The notes: generated by a model from the letters alone, not told the origin. DNA of 64,000 nt from Pogostemon cablin (GCA_023678885.1 CM042987.1:28296927-28360926); one strand, 5' to 3'. Shown: positions 23,606-38,385, numbered from the stretch's first letter. Made by a program: numbers and translations.

Positions 23606-24642
23606 ATCCTCAACTCAAGATTACACCCATAAAAAAAAAAGCTGACACTTAATTAATAACTCAAGAACAATTAGTACAGTCGCATTGACATTAATTTTCC
23701 TTCCAACAGAGAGTGAAACTCACTACCAAAACTATTCTAGTAATATGCTTCATATGACTATAATGGAATTCGAATTTCTTAGTTGCATGAAAATTAGTAC
23801 AGCCATCCGAACCCCAATTATTGACGGTTTCTTAATTCCATTAATTGCAATGTAAGTATCTATTGTGAATGGAAAAAAAAGTTTGATTAGATACTCCGTA
23901 ATTATATTTGTTGATTGGAATCTAGCGTGGTCACCTGCATTCGTAAAATTTACACCTTTACTAGCTCCGCCCATCTCCGCTCATGTACGGTTTGACCAAC
24001 GGCAGCTGAAACTCTATGCTACACAATTAATTGAAAGCAAAAAGGGTGTTTAGAATTATGATTTCATAGGCTAGGATTAAAAACGTGTTGATGAAATCAA
24101 TGAGGGGCGTCAGAGCTTCTTCTGGAACTGTGCTGGAAGTAAGTGCTGTCATTGAGAGAGAAAGTTGTGATAGGTGGATCATCCGGTGGGAAGAGTAGAG
24201 AAAGATTGCATGTGTCAACAAGGGATTCATGGAAGCTAACGAGGGAAGGGAATCAAAGCTGTTAGTGATTTTTTAACGGAAGTGTTTAAGAAAGATAAAG
24301 GACCTATTTGATCCACTTTAAAAAGAAAAGGAGTTTTGATGAATAAAAAAAAAAAGATCAGGGTCTCTTTGGTCAGAAGGATAAGATGGAGGGTCACCCT
24401 TTGCTTTGCCCATCATAAATTGCAGGTTTGCAACGTGGCAGTCAGTGTCGGCGGTTGTAACATTCCAATTGTATCTCGCAAGACACCAGATTATTTCCCA
24501 TCGCCTTCTTCAAACACTTCTGTAGAAATTTGTTATTTCGATCAATTACTCCTCCTCAGATCTAATTCCACAATTTACACAAATTTCACGCGCATATACA
24601 ATCGCCTGTATCTACTCATAACTATCGCAATTTGTACTGAAC

Positions 24643-27600
24643 ATGTCGAGCGACGACGATTTGGACGAGGATGAGCTCTTGCAGATGGCTCTGAAAGAGC
24701 AATCACAGCGCAATGTCAATTACCAGAAGCCTTCGCAAGCTACTTCGAAGCCTGTTCGCAACTACGTCCAGCCTCCGTCGAACCGTGCGCCGGCCGCCGC
24801 CTCTAGGAACGTGCCGCAGCAGAAGAAGGGGACCAATCAGCAGAAAAAGCAGTCGATGGACGAGGACGACGATTCGGAGGTGGAGATGCTGAGTATTTCA
24901 TCCGGAGACGAGGATGATCGTGGCGGCGTGGCTCCGAGGAATCGCGCCGGAGCTCGGAAAGATGACGACAGAGCGTGGGATGGGGAGGAGCCGAGTTGCT
25001 GGAAGCATGTTGATGAAGCTGAGGTATAGTGTAATTGTATGCAATTGAGTATGTGTATGTTCAAGTACAAGCACAATGGGTCATTTTTTCAAGTTAATTT
25101 TTAGTTTTAGTTTTAATCCAAGTAGGTTTCTGCTGAACTCCATGCTTCGTATATACTTGCAAGACTGCTTGTATTTTAAGAAATTGATGGAGGCTGCTAC
25201 TGATGATTCAATTTTTTCTAATCGTAAGTTTCTGGGATGTAGATTACTCTGTAAGTTTCTGAGATGTATTGTCTATCTATTTTAGACACGCTTACACAAT
25301 ATTTTAGAGATTGAGCCACATTTCTGCCATCTTATTTATTTTCCTCAAGCAATATGAATTACAATAGTTACGAAGTGGAAGCGGGATTAAAATGCTTAAT
25401 GACATGATTTGATGATTTACTTTTTATTGTACTGTAATATTTGAAACAAATTATGTAATAGAAATTACTTGCCAGCTGGCCAGGCGAGTTCGTGATATGA
25501 GGGATACAAAAGCACCACCCGTGGTTCAAAAGTATGAGAAAAAGCCAAAAGGACTAACCAGTTTACAGTCGCTTCCTCGAGGCATGGAATGGGTAGATCC
25601 TCTTGGCTTGGGGTAAAACATTCATAAAGTTTTCTATTTGGTTTCTCTTTCCCCTTGTTTTGCTTGATGATTGCTTGCTAACTTGAGTTCACACATGTTC
25701 AGGCTAATTAACCACAAGACATTTAGATTGATCAGTGATAATGTTGCGAATGCGTCCTTCTCCGTTGATGTGGAGCCTCTTGATCCAAGTGCCCGAGGTA
25801 CCTGCATCAGTGCATGTTGAGCTGCTTGTTGTTGTTTTTTTTCTTATTCCATGTTAATAGGTTGATCATGTCTACCCAGTGTTGGCTTATTGAGGATGAG
25901 TTCCATTATATAAAGTTGCTTCATCTTCATGTTGAATCTTAGACTCATAAAGGGTAACAAGATAATAATAAAATCAAGGATCCATAAAAAAAATATTCTT
26001 GTTAATTGAATTCTATGTTTGTGAAATTAAATTCGTATGATACCATGAATTCAATGAGGTTTTATTTTTCTTTTGCTGAGAAGCATAATTCAGTAGTTGG
26101 TTACCATGCATAATATGGGAATATCTTCGAGATTTCTACACTCAAATGTATTGGCAGTATTCATGCATTGTCTCATCAGACAAGATGGAGTAAATATACT
26201 TCTTAAATCTAAGTTATTTGACATACTTAAGTCTGAAATAAGCCTGGGAGATATTTTATGGCGCAGGAGTCACATAATTCACAATTTTTTCTAATTTGGT
26301 ACTCCATACATGCATTCATTTGCTTCTGCCTGGTGCTCTTGACAATGCTTTAGAAATTAAAGTCATGGTAACCCCTATTTTGTCTCATTTTTTGTCCTTC
26401 CGAGTTCTCTCTTAATCAAACTTAAATATGCTGCAGATTGTATTCTCATGTTGTTTCCTTCGTTCTACTTTTCACACTGCTCCTAGGTTATTATTATTTT
26501 TTTTTTTTGATAAACTTCCCACAGACTGAGGTAGGGTTGGGAGCACTGAACATTATTGATTCTGAGCAAGACCTATGGTACCCTAAGAAAGCATGTTCAA
26601 TCTTCACTTGTGTGTATTATACATGGTACCTTGTGTGTATTTGCCTGCATATAGTTTTGGGCACTAAAGGTGGAATAGAGACTAGGATTACTAAGTCTCC
26701 GTTTGTGTCTGAGTGAAAATCGTACTTTTAGTTATCGTAGTTTGAGCATCGCAACTCCAAAAATGACGAAAAGCTGTGTTTCTTTATGATAGTAAGTTCT
26801 TATCATTTTATGCTTTAAAAGTTGAGAAATTCATAGTGCTCCATGAGTTGTTGGATGTCTTGATACGGCAATTACAGTACCGACACCAATGAAATATTTG
26901 TTGAATCATAACTCATTGGGAAATGTTTGATTCATTTTTTCTTGTTCAATAAGCACAAGGATGTTTTACTGGAGTAGGTGGTCTTATCCTCACACGAAGC
27001 ATAGAAAATTGGGTTGTTTTAAATTGGAAGAGTTGTAAACTTGGAAAATTGAAGGCTGCTTTCTTGCATATTTGGCATGCGGGCAGACTTATTAAATTTA
27101 TTAGTTGTATGTTCCGTGACTGTTGTAAGCTCTCCTAACTTCATTTGATGTCCTTGGTAATTAAAAATTGTGCAAAACAATGCTATATTTTCAGTATTTG
27201 TCCTCCTGTATATCATGTAAAATTCACTGAAAAAAAGTAATGAAGCTTGGCCTCTATGCCTTTTATATGCTTCACCTATTGTATAGCTGTTGGTTATTGA
27301 CCATTTAAGAGCTGCAAATCTCTGATCTCCAAGTTTTTTTTTTTTAACCCCAGTGCCCTTAATTTTGAACTTTCATTACCTTCTTTTTTTATTGGTCATC
27401 TCATTCATAGAAGGTCCGCTTTGTAGAGCAACATGATTTCTGATTAGTTAACTATTTATACTGCGACTGATATAGTCTCCTTGGTAGAGATGATATTGTT
27501 TTATTAAATTTGTGACTAAGTTCAAATTGTGGATCCCTCAGATAAACTGAAGAGATTATAGTTATTAACTTATGCTATTATTGTAAAAAGTAAGCACTTA

Positions 27601-30600
27601 AGTATGAGACTTTGAGGAATAATTATTACTTGATTCTGTGTAGTGAGTGCTGCTTGGCTTGCTTCCGTTGAATATTGCAGAGGAAGATGTTTGACTGGTT
27701 GGTTGTTTATTTCCACGGTTTTGCAGAAAAATTAAACTATTACTCAGAGAAGTTTGATGCAAAACTTTTCCTATCACGAGTACACTTAGATACTACTGCT
27801 GCTGATTTGGAATCTGGAGCTCTTTCATTAAAGAATGATCTTAAAGGACGAACCCAGCAGAAAAAGCAGTTGGTTAAAGAGAATTTTGATTGCTTTGTCT
27901 CTTGCAAAACCACTATTGACGGTCAGTTGGCAGACCATGTGTGAGTTCTTTCTGAATCATATAAACTTCTAATATGCCTTTGTTTGTTGCAGATATTGAG
28001 TCAAAGTTGAAACGAATTGAGGAAGACCCTGAAGGTGCTGGAACACATCACTTGTTCAATTGTATTCAAGGAGTCAGTTCACTTGCTAATCGGGCTTTTG
28101 GGCCTTTATTTGAGAGACAGGTTGGTAGGACATTATCCTGGATTAGTTCCTAATGCATGATGAAGTTACCATAACTCAGTGTGTTAAACATCTAATTTGT
28201 ACATGTGGCATTTAAAGGCTCAAACTGAGAAGATTAGGTCTGTCCAAGGAATGCTTCAGAGGTTCCGAACACTATTTAACCTGCCAAGTACAATTCGAGG
28301 AAACATTAGCAAGGGAGAATATGATTTGGCTGTTAGAGAGTACCGGAAAGCAAAGTCAATTGTTCTGCCTTCTCATGTATGTTTCTCTTGATTTACATGA
28401 TATAACCATCATATTATGGTACTCACAATCCAAGGTCATACTTGCTTAATAATATTAGTGTATCACTAATCATGTGGTTTGACCATATGCATTTTGTTTA
28501 TACTAGGAGCTCTGTCTAACTGTATTTTCTTGGATTGATGCTATCAATGTAGTTCCAAATTTGTTGTCGCTGTTATTTCCTGGAGAACTTGTTAGCTAAG
28601 CAATCTTGCTCATCTAATCATAAATTCTTCAACTCATTCATGATGATGCATTTGGTCTTTCTCTCTTTGAGCCTTTTGTTTGCCTTGTCAATACAGAATA
28701 TGATCTCTGTTATTAGGGTCTCATATCACTTTATAGTTCTTCATGAAAACAGTTATATTAGAGAGCCGAACCTTTCCCTTGCTGTCGATGCTACTTGGAC
28801 CAAATATAAATATCAGGGAGCCAGTATTTCTTGTGACTGACAAGATTGAATGCCCTGGAAATTCTAGATGCATTCTAGTTTCTCATGGAGTAAATGTTCC
28901 CTGGGTCCTGCTTCTTCTCTATATGGGAAACCAAAAACCTTTCTGTGGCTTGTTAATTCATCTTGACATCATTGTAGCATTCTTGCAATCCTCAGTTTTT
29001 CCTTTGCAATGCAGAATCCACTTTCACAATGCTTTCACTTGTGATCTCACATATTCAAATTCTAATTCTAATGTGGGAATCCTAAAAGTTCCCATGGGGT
29101 TTTTATGGGTGCGAGCTTACATCCTTCTTTGGTTGGTGTTTCAGATATAACATCTTGAAGCAATTTGTTAAAACTATATCATGTCTCAAAGTTTTGTTGC
29201 TGTCACACACAAGGCATATGCTTGATAGATTTATTGATTCAAATGTTACTCTTCCTTATATGGATGTTTATCGTTCTTTTAATTGGAACAGGATCTAGGA
29301 TGGAAACAGTACTTGGCATTTTAGTTATTGAACTTAATGGTTATAAGGTTGTCAAATGATACTTTTAATTTACTTTCAAGCTTGAGAACTTTTTGAATTT
29401 TCAGGTGGGAATTCTTAAACGTGTTCTTGAGGAGGTTGAAAAAGTCATGCAAGAATTTAAAGGCATGCTTTACAAGACCATGGAAGATCCGAATATTGAT
29501 CTAGCAAATGTAAGATCTCTTTTACACCTCTAGAGTCTGGATATACTGCTGCAGTGCTGCTAAATAGGATGCATTATTGGCCATAAAAGAGGAATTGTCT
29601 GGATTGTTTAGGCCTTATTTGTTGTCATTAAGGAGAAATGTTTTCCGTCTCCAAAAGGAAAGATGCTTGAAACTATACATTTTTTGGGAACCAATTTTTA
29701 TTCTCCTGAAACACTGATAATCATTTGTTTAATCAAACAATCATATGTTGTATTGCATTATATACCTCAGAACAGCAACTAAACAACATTGAGAACCTCC
29801 TACTGATTACTACAAACAATATTGACGTGATATCTAGAGTTAAAAGTGTCTCCCAGAATATATCATCACATTTTTTTCTACAAATATCTCAAGCTATTTT
29901 CATTCTTTACTTATTTCCTATCTTATTACTGAAATCATCCTCCTAGAACTTTAAATTGAACAAAAATCAAAGCCCCGACTTCTCCAAAATACTAATTTCA
30001 GGAGGCTAATAACATTAAAAAAAAAAAAGTTTTTGGTTACCAAAGAGCAATATAAAAAAATTGCGACAAAATGTTAGCAATGAAAGTTGGTTAGCCTTGT
30101 AAATGAATAAGTGATATGTTATGCCCTTGGTTTGGTAAAAATGTTAGTGTATTCCTTGCTCTATTGCGTTCTTCCTTACAAGAGGTTATGGAACAACTAC
30201 ATGCATACATGTTTTCTGACAGACATGGCACTCTTTTGTTCATGTACATCATAAATAACTAGATGACAATAATGCAAACAATGATATGTAACAGATTATG
30301 AGTGTTTTGAAGCACGATTGAAATAGTAAAACTATTTTTTTTTTCAAAAGCTGGATCTCACTTCTGTTGCTCAAAAATAGTGATTTTCACTGTTTCAAAT
30401 AGGTATGCAAACACACCCTATGTGTAAGTGTGTTTTTTTTTTTTTTTTTTTTTTTGTACATGTTTAAACCGTATGGATGAGCACAATCTCTTTTGATCAA
30501 AAAATGCTATAATTACTCTGACTAATAGCTTTGTTGTTATTTTAAACCATGTAGCTTGAAAATACAGTGCGGCTTCTACTGGAACTTGAACCTGAGTCCG

Positions 30601-33600
30601 ATCCCATAAAGCATTACCTGAATATACAGGTGAGAAATTAGATCTCATTGTGACCGTCCATTTTGGTTTATTCAACTAAAGATGATTCGCGAATCACTGC
30701 TATTTTTGTGACTTTATGGACATTGTTGAAAATTTGATACTTGCTTTGTAGTTCCTGTGTTCCAACTTTCTATCTGAATTTTAATTACACAGGCAGTTGT
30801 TTTGATGAACTTTTGTGTTGTCCATTAACAGAACCGCAAAATAAGAGGGTTGCTCGAGAAATGCACTTTAGATCATGAAGCAAGAATGGAGAATTTACAG
30901 AATGAGCTTCGTGATAAAGCACTCTCTGATGCTAAGTGGAGGCAAATTCAGCAAGATTTAAATCAATCTGTAAGTGCAAGAAATTACATTGTAACCAATT
31001 TATTTGGATAAGTTGCTTTTTACTGCATAATCATCTTTCTTAATGATTATTAGTCAGAAGTTCAGTCTTTCGATGCTCTAAACTCCCATCTAGCTGGTGA
31101 TCTACTCCCAGCAGAAATGACAAGCGAAGAACTCGATTCTCTTCGAGGTAGATATATTCGTCAGTTAACAGCTGTGCTCATCCATCATATACCAGTCTTC
31201 TGGAAAGTGGCACTTTCTGTTTCAAGTGGAAAATTTGCGAAGGTATATTCTCAAGTCCACATTGTGGCGCTGCTTTAACCTCATTGATATGAACTCCCTT
31301 TTGGATTTTTAGCAGTACATAAAACATGATTAGGAAGAACACCACCAACTTTAAAGTATTCATCATGTATGTCCTTTTACACTATCAATTTGGATTCTAT
31401 GTATAGCAATAAGTCTAAGTTGCTGAAAAGTCTCTTAGTGGACAACTCTCTCTATTACTTTTGGTGTCCAATCATGGAAAAACTTGATCCTATGTTTGTT
31501 ATCTCAATATGGTATTTATAGTTCAGTAATTTCATTTTGTTTTTATTTTTTTAAGTTCACATTTGTATTTTCTGATATTATTTTCTTAGTTTCCAAATAA
31601 AAATACACTGTGGCTTTAGTTAATTTCTTCTTGTAATATTAGCGCATTCCCTTTTCAGTCTTCCCAAGTTTCTGCTGATACGAGCACAAATAGTTCTGTG
31701 AATAAAGCTGAAGATAAAGTGGGAGATTCTCTCGATGAAGTTGCCGGGATGATACGTAATACTTTATCTGCATATAAGTCTAAGGTAAATACCTTATCTT
31801 TCATATGTTCGACATTATGACTTTCAATATTATAATAAGATAGAGAATCTTTGGTACTTAAGCAATGGAGGTCTTTTTGCACTGTTGGCTGCTATGGCTC
31901 TCGTGATTTATTCATAAAAAACCAATGCTGCCGAAGTCTATTACATGTCATGACTTTACTGTTGGAATCCTTTTCGACGATATGAATGTGGATTAAACTG
32001 TCCATTGGTGTGTTAAAAGTTTAGATGGAAAATGTGTTTTCTTTAATCTTCATGTTCTATTTTGTGTTTACACACCCTTCCTTGTACAGGTTCTCAGCAC
32101 ATTTCGTGATCTTGAAGAATCCAATATTCTTTGTCCTTATATGAATGATTCCATAAAGGAGGTTTCCAGGGCAAGTCGTGCTTTTGAAGCAAAGGAATCC
32201 GCACCTCCTATTGCTGGTACTATTTAAGCTGAAAGACTGACCAAAGTGCTGTGAAATCACAGCGCTGAAGTTATTTCTATTTTCATTATCCTTGAAGTTG
32301 TTTTGACGATATTCCTCTTTCCACAGCCACCGTGATGCGGACACTTGAGTTTGAGATCTCAAAAATCTACATACTCAGGTTGTGTTCATGGATGCGCACT
32401 TCAATAGAAGAGATATCAAAAGATGAGTCTTGGGTTCCTGTGTCTATCCTAGAAAGAAATAAGTCGCCATATTCAATCTCATCGTTGCCCTTGGCATTCC
32501 GTGCAGTGATGTTCTCAGCAATGGATCAAATAAATGAGTGAGTGTACGGTTTTGTAACCAATGTGGATTTTTTCTGTAACTGCAGATAGAAAGGAGAGAG
32601 AAAAAATGAAGGATCAAATATAGTTTTGGGCATGCTTTCAGCATTAAGGATTTTAAGATGTGCTATAAAACTGAAGTCTTCCAAACATGAAAATAGCTTT
32701 CTTTCTCTCAACTCTTGAGGGGTTTAGACTGATTAATGCTGAGCCTGTGCTTATTATACACCTTGACCCTACTATGATTATTGTTATATGCATTGTTTGT
32801 TCTCCAGTTTTCCTATAGTTTATCATGCACCAAGACAATTTAACCCAGCAGTTCATTTTCTGCTCTCTTCTCCCAACCTGCCCCCACCCAGTCATTATAC
32901 TCTTCCATTTGCATCCACCATTCTAATCACCAGAAACATCGACTTCATCATTGCCATGGTCTCTCTCTATTCAAAACTTATCCACTTCCGCTAGTCATGC
33001 CCCAGTTACTATGGGAATAATAAGTTGAGAAACAGATGAAGAGGGGCATAAAAATAGATTATAGTTATTTTAGTTGCTTTTAGTGGAGCATGACAAACTC
33101 AATATGAACTGGTTGTATTCCGCTGATGATCCATATTTAGAAATTGTTATCAAGATGGCAACCAATCCTATCATTCTCACTCCATTTGATTTATTATCTT
33201 TCTGTTACTACTCTTAAAACTACTTTAAGTCTGCAAATACTTGATAGTAGTTTATTGTGACCTCTGGCACTCCTTTTCTGTATATGTTAGGAAGGATAGT
33301 GATGGTCCAGGAGTTTCTCATTTCGGTTGAGGCATCAGATTGTTGTCTGCCAATGTTATGATGAGCTGAGGATTGATGTTTTGTTCATAGATAGCTTTGT
33401 ATTTCAGTCAAAGGCTAGTGATGTTATAAAGGTGTTCTTTGTGTGTATGTATTTTGGAAATAAATTATGTGATCTGCACCATGGAATAGCGATGGAAGGA
33501 AATAAATCTTATTATAGATCTAATCTCAACTATGAAGAAAAATAAAGAAAAATTTTCACTTACTTACACCTCAAATTCTAGGCCTAACCAAGTAGTGAAA

Positions 33601-36600
33601 ATTTATGCTCTGCAAGTGCTTATTAATGAGAAAGAAACTGATTTTGGAGAAAAGAATTGGCAATTGTCAGCTTGATGATATTGAAGACAATATTGAGCTT
33701 CATGATACCTAATTGACAGCTGTTCTGAATAATTGATAGTGTTAAGCTCAGTAATTTGTGTGAAAGATTTTAAACTAATTTTGTATCTTGTAATTATATT
33801 CTATAACGTTTCTTTATTATTTAATTTTCCTTCTTGTGTGTGCGTGCGTATGTTTTGCGCCTTGTGCCTTGGCTAGGACCGATTTGTGCCTTTAGTAACT
33901 TTGGGTGGGGAGGGGGAAAGAAATTTGTATTAGTTATATGTACCCCTGCACAATTTATTTTGACTTGGTTTTGTATTCCAAGGTCACTGCTTGTAGTGAA
34001 GCAAAGTCAGTGGTTGTGCATTCCTGTATTTTGTAAAAGACTTCTTGATTGTGCTGACGATGTTCAATATAGGAAACTTTATCAAGGATAGAATTTTATT
34101 TTTCTCTACGTGCGCTGATATACTCTGGCTATATGCATACTTATTGGCATCTGCTTTCTATAAAGCCTACTAACTTCACTAAGTAGGTATTTTCTTGATG
34201 TGATTGTTATACTTTAATAAATTGAAGAATTGAATTGAATGTCAGCTGTAGTTTGATTAGGAAGTTGGTTTATTGTTTAATATGCTTATTATCTATCTTT
34301 GTTTTCAGGATGCTTAATTCTTTGCAAAGTGACTCAGCTAATTCGGAAGATACTTTTGCACAGCTTCAAGAAATTCAAGAATCAGTTAGACTTGCTCTTT
34401 TGAATTCATTACTGGATTTTGCTGGTATGAAGAATGATGAGATTTCTCCTGCTTCTTTTGCCTTCATCTTGAGTGATTGGACTGTTAATTTTTTTTTCAA
34501 ATGATGATGAAAATAATGTTGATCTAAAAGTTGATACTCTTCTGTGGACATGATAACAGGTCATTTGGAGAACATAGGTTCTGAGCTTAGACAGCATAGG
34601 TCAGACATTGGAAGTTTGCATTTCCAAAATGGATATTCACACGATTCAGTGGAAAAAATGGTGGATCCTCTTCCTGGAAGTATTACTGATCCTCATCAAC
34701 AACTGTTAATGGTCCTGAGTAATATTGGATATTGCAAGGATGAACTTGCTCAGGAATTGTATGGAAAATACAAAAATATTTGGCTTCAATCCAGGTATAT
34801 ATATACTTGTAGTTATTAGTTAATAACTACCAAAATGCAGAAAAATCTGTGGGTTATAATTGGAGGTGGAAAATATATTTAATTGTTATTTATAGGAGTT
34901 TCTTTGGAATATTAAGTGCTGAATTTAAACTTTTCAAATCTCTTCTTAATAGGCTGGTTGTTCACACAAACAACTGTTGTTATCCTTTAATTAATGAGCA
35001 TATTACTTTTTCCGAGCTTTAAAGGAAAAAAATGTCTGTTTAAATAAAATTGAAAGCAAAGATGGCTTTTTCCAAAATCTCTCATAATTTATTTATGGGA
35101 TGTTTGTTCCGCGTTTTAAAACCCCGGAATTGGAATTCCAATTCCACACCCAAATTTTAAAAACCACCCCTATATATTCCTATATACATTCTCTCTCCTT
35201 AATTAATACACTTTCTCTCTTTATCTCTCCTCTCTCATCTACTTTCTTACACATTGATTTGACATAAAGTTAAAACCTACCCTATCAAAAACTCAAAACA
35301 AACACAATATCACTATTCATGATTTTCAAACTCCCCAAAACCCCAAAACAAACATCACATTAGGGATCTAATATCAGGGTTGATATTCATGATTACACTT
35401 CTTGTTTATGGGGTGAGTCATGCTTGAGCAATTTGAATTCAATCTTCTGGATATTAGCTTACTATGTTTCCCTGTGCAGGGGGAAAATCGAGGAGGATGG
35501 TGACCTGCAAGAGCTGATTATATCTTTTACTGGTCTTGAAGAGAAAGTTATTGAACAATATACTCTAACAAAGGTATGCCAAACTTTAGTCCAGTTGATT
35601 ATATGCCTCCATGTGTATATTTTTATAAGAAAAATGATAACATTTTATTTCGTAGTTAAATTAATTTTTATAACTTCTGGTCTAGATATGCACTCCAAAA
35701 ATACCAGGAGAGGTGACTAGGAACTTTATTTTTTTTCAATTCTTTTTAGGTCTTCCCTTCCCTGAATTAATGAGTCTCTGTTTCTATATGTCGTATTGGT
35801 GTATCTAAAGGTCTCTCCTGCTCATGACTAGTTATCTAAAGGTCTTATTAATGTCTTTCGATCACATTACTTTTTCAAACAGAATGTGCTCTATTAATTG
35901 TATCAAATGCTATTTTTTCCATTTAACAGCTTAAATACAAATGTCATTCCGGAATTGAATCTCATCCCGATTCAATATTTAATTAAATTCATACATTTCT
36001 TCCCTTATAAAGTTCTCAAGTGTAAATAGGGTCCTTGGTCTTAGAAATAAAAATGGGCAATGACTGATCTATCTGTCTCTTCCCCCCTCTTACAAGAAAT
36101 TTTTTTTATCTTCTTATGTATTTTATATGGGGTTTTGTAACCATCAGACTATGGCTCTAGTGCTCTACAATTTTCATTGTTTGACCTGTGTATGGAATTG
36201 AGATTAATTGGACATGAGACACTGTTCTGGATGGTGAAGTTCTTATTTTATATTGATATATTCAACCTTTGCTACTTTTATACTTCATTAATGTTATCAT
36301 TTGTGTATTTATTAATGCTATCATTAATGCATCTATTTTTCCAGACAAATTTGATTAGATCAGCTGCAGTAAATTACTTATTGGATGCTGGAGTTCAATG
36401 GGGAGCAGCACCTGCTGTCAAAGTGAGAATTGATTTCTTTTCTTTGATAAGTATAACTTGGGTAACGTAATTGCTTATATTCATTGATGCATGTGAACTT
36501 TCAGGGAGTTAGAGATGCAGCTGTTGACTTACTTCATACTTTTGTTTCTGTACATGCAGAGGTACTTCCCCAACTCAGGAAAACTTAGTTTTATTTTCTT

Positions 36601-38385
36601 CCTTTCTTCTGTTATACAAATTAGAACTTGTGAAAAATAATTTTCTTCATTATTATATTCAAAATTATATGCAGCAATTAGGGAACTGTCCTCAATGTCA
36701 AAATCTCCCTACGTGATTTATATAGGTTTGCTTGTGCAGTTTTTTAAACAGATATATGGTGTCATGCAGGTTTTTGCTGGCTGTAAGCCTCTGCTGGACA
36801 AAATTCTTGGTATTCTTGTTGAGGGCCTGATTGATATTCTTCTTGGCCTCTTTAACGAAAACAAAACCAAAGATCTCAGGGCATTGGATGCAAATGGCTT
36901 TTCTCAACTAATGCTTGAGGTAAGCTGGGTTATCTGCGTTCAAACATCAGTAGTCAGTGGCATAAGAGAAAACTGTTACTGCCAAAATGATAACCCCCCA
37001 CCCACATCACCCAGAAAAAAAAAAAAGGTTAATTCATTCATCTTTTGTAATTAACTATTTTTCTTTACTGTTCTGCAGCTTGAATATTTCGAGACCATAT
37101 TGAATCCTTACTTTACGCATGATGCAAGGAGCGCCCTGAAGTCTTTACAAGGGGTCCTATTGGAAAAGGCGATAGAGAGTGTGACAGAAGCTGTGGAGTC
37201 TCCAAGTCATCAGCGCCGGCCTACTCGTGGAAGTGATGATGTGCTTGCAGATGACAGGCAGTCAGGATCAAGTGCATCACCTGATGACCTGATTGTAAGC
37301 ATCTTTCTTTCTCTTTGCATCTCTTCTGTGTTTTAGTTTAGCCCCTTTAGCTATCTTAAGATGCCCCATCTTCAATTCAGAGTATTTCTCCTGTAAACTA
37401 GTTCTTTAATTATCCAGTGATCTATATGACAACAATAGCATATTTAGATTAATAAGGTGAAAGGGCCAAGTTGCTGATTGCTAATTTTACCAGACATCTG
37501 TTTGGGATGATAACAAGTAGACATAAGTAAAGTTTTTTGTGGGGGAAAAAAAATAGAAATGGGGGTCCAAGTTATTTTCCTTTCTTTCTTTTTTATTTTT
37601 TTAAGTTGGAATGGGTCCTTGTATATTCAATTATAAACATTAGATCTTCACACTTTCAAATTGTTTGAGTTGGATCCCATTAATCATTTGCATATTTTTA
37701 GTGTGTTTGCTTTTAGTTTTTCAATTATAAACATTAGATCTTCACACATTCAAATTGTTTGAGTTGGATCCCATTAATCATTTGCATATTTTTAGTGTGT
37801 TTGCTTTTAGTTTTGTTTGAATTTGGTCCCTGTATGATTGTCCTGACTTTCTATAGTTGCCAAATTTAGTGCAATTGAAAGTTCAATACTTAAAATTTCA
37901 AATAGAAATGCAAGAACATAATTATAAAAAATAAGAATAAATTGAAGGACCCAATTAAATAAATGAAAGTATAGGGACGCAATGCCTGCAAATGTAAGTA
38001 TAGGGATCTGTTTTAGAAGAATTTGAAGGCATGATGACCTTAATATACATTTTGTAAAATAGAAAAGAAACTTGTACTTAAATGAGAAAAGCATGGATTT
38101 GGAATTTGAACTTCTAACTTGATTACATCATGCAATCTTTTGAAAATATTTGTCTTTGTTTAGGCTTTGGCCCAGCAGTACAGCTCAGAACTGCTTCAAT
38201 CGGAGCTTGAAAGGACAAGGATCAACACAGCATGCTTCGTTGAGTCGCTTCCATTGGATGCTGTTCCGGAATCAGCCAAAGCAGCATATGCTTCATTTAG
38301 AGGGTCAATGGATTCTCCCAGCAGAAGCTTTAGAAACACCCAGTCGTTTAATTCACCGAGTTACTCGAGGCAAAGGCGTAGATAG
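24643..38385 (+). CDS. SEC5: Exocyst complex subunit SEC5, 21 exons, 1077 aa
   Basis: Exons: 24643-25023, 25476-25612, 25703-25797, 27727-27921, 27993-28120, 28218-28376, 29405-29509, 30555-30629, 30832-30969, 31054-31242, 31659-31784, 32090-32216, 32327-32537, 34309-34424, 34560-34794, 35480-35573, 36345-36422, 36505-36561, 36770-36919, 37079-37294, 38164-38385. All use GT/AG ends, phases close, and the total is 3234 nt. The protein starts MSSDDDLDEDELLQMALKEQ, continues with an acidic Ser-rich stretch (SEVEMLSISSGDEDD), then the conserved plant SEC5 core (FLSRVHLDTTAADLESGALS, FDCFVSCKTTID, EKIRSVQGMLQRFRTLFNLP). It ends with a basic Ser/Arg tail (SYSRQRRR). Plant SEC5 proteins are about 1090 aa, so this is full length. 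SEC5 is part of the octameric exocyst that tethers secretory vesicles to the plasma membrane before fusion. At exon 4 the acceptor at 27726 was chosen over an upstream AG (about 27681) because it restores the conserved EKLNYYSEKFD start. Confidence 0.95.
35096..35359. mobile_element. Tourist-like MITE in SEC5 intron 15
   Basis: The left end TGGGATGTTTGTT and the right end AACAAACATCACA are inverted repeats with one mismatch. They are flanked by TTA on both sides (35093-35095, 35360-35362), the target type of PIF/Harbinger elements. 264 bp, no ORF. A perfect 20-bp palindrome, GGAATTGGAATTCCAATTCC, sits at 35129-35148 near the left end. Confidence 0.8.
37626..37813. repeat. 94-bp tandem duplication in SEC5 intron 20
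   Basis: The unit TTCAATTATAAACATTAGAT...GTGTTTGCTTTTAGTT appears at 37626 and again at 37720, with a single difference noticed (CACACTTTC versus CACACATTC). Very recent duplication, intronic. Confidence 0.92.

Larger units (their letters stand above)
22672..24642. other. Repeat-rich spacer upstream of SEC5
   Basis: Holds further copies of the 'gtctca' AT-rich family (22960-23100 and 23400-23605, with a weaker one between). It ends with the probable SEC5 promoter and leader (about 24480-24642, CT-rich with CTCCTCCTCAGATC). No gene is supported between 23700 and 24480; a short open stretch near 24084-24200 is too small to call. Confidence 0.45.

Noticed and set aside
23750..23974. 74-codon minus-strand ORF starting MGGASKGVNFTNAGDHARFQ
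   Set aside because: Looked briefly like an organelle-derived fragment, but I could not match it to a known organellar gene and the second half is unstructured.
24084..24200. Short open stretch upstream of SEC5 (MKSMRGVRASSGTVLEVSAV...)
   Set aside because: About 38 codons, no recognised family, no splice partners found; could be a gene fragment but cannot be supported.
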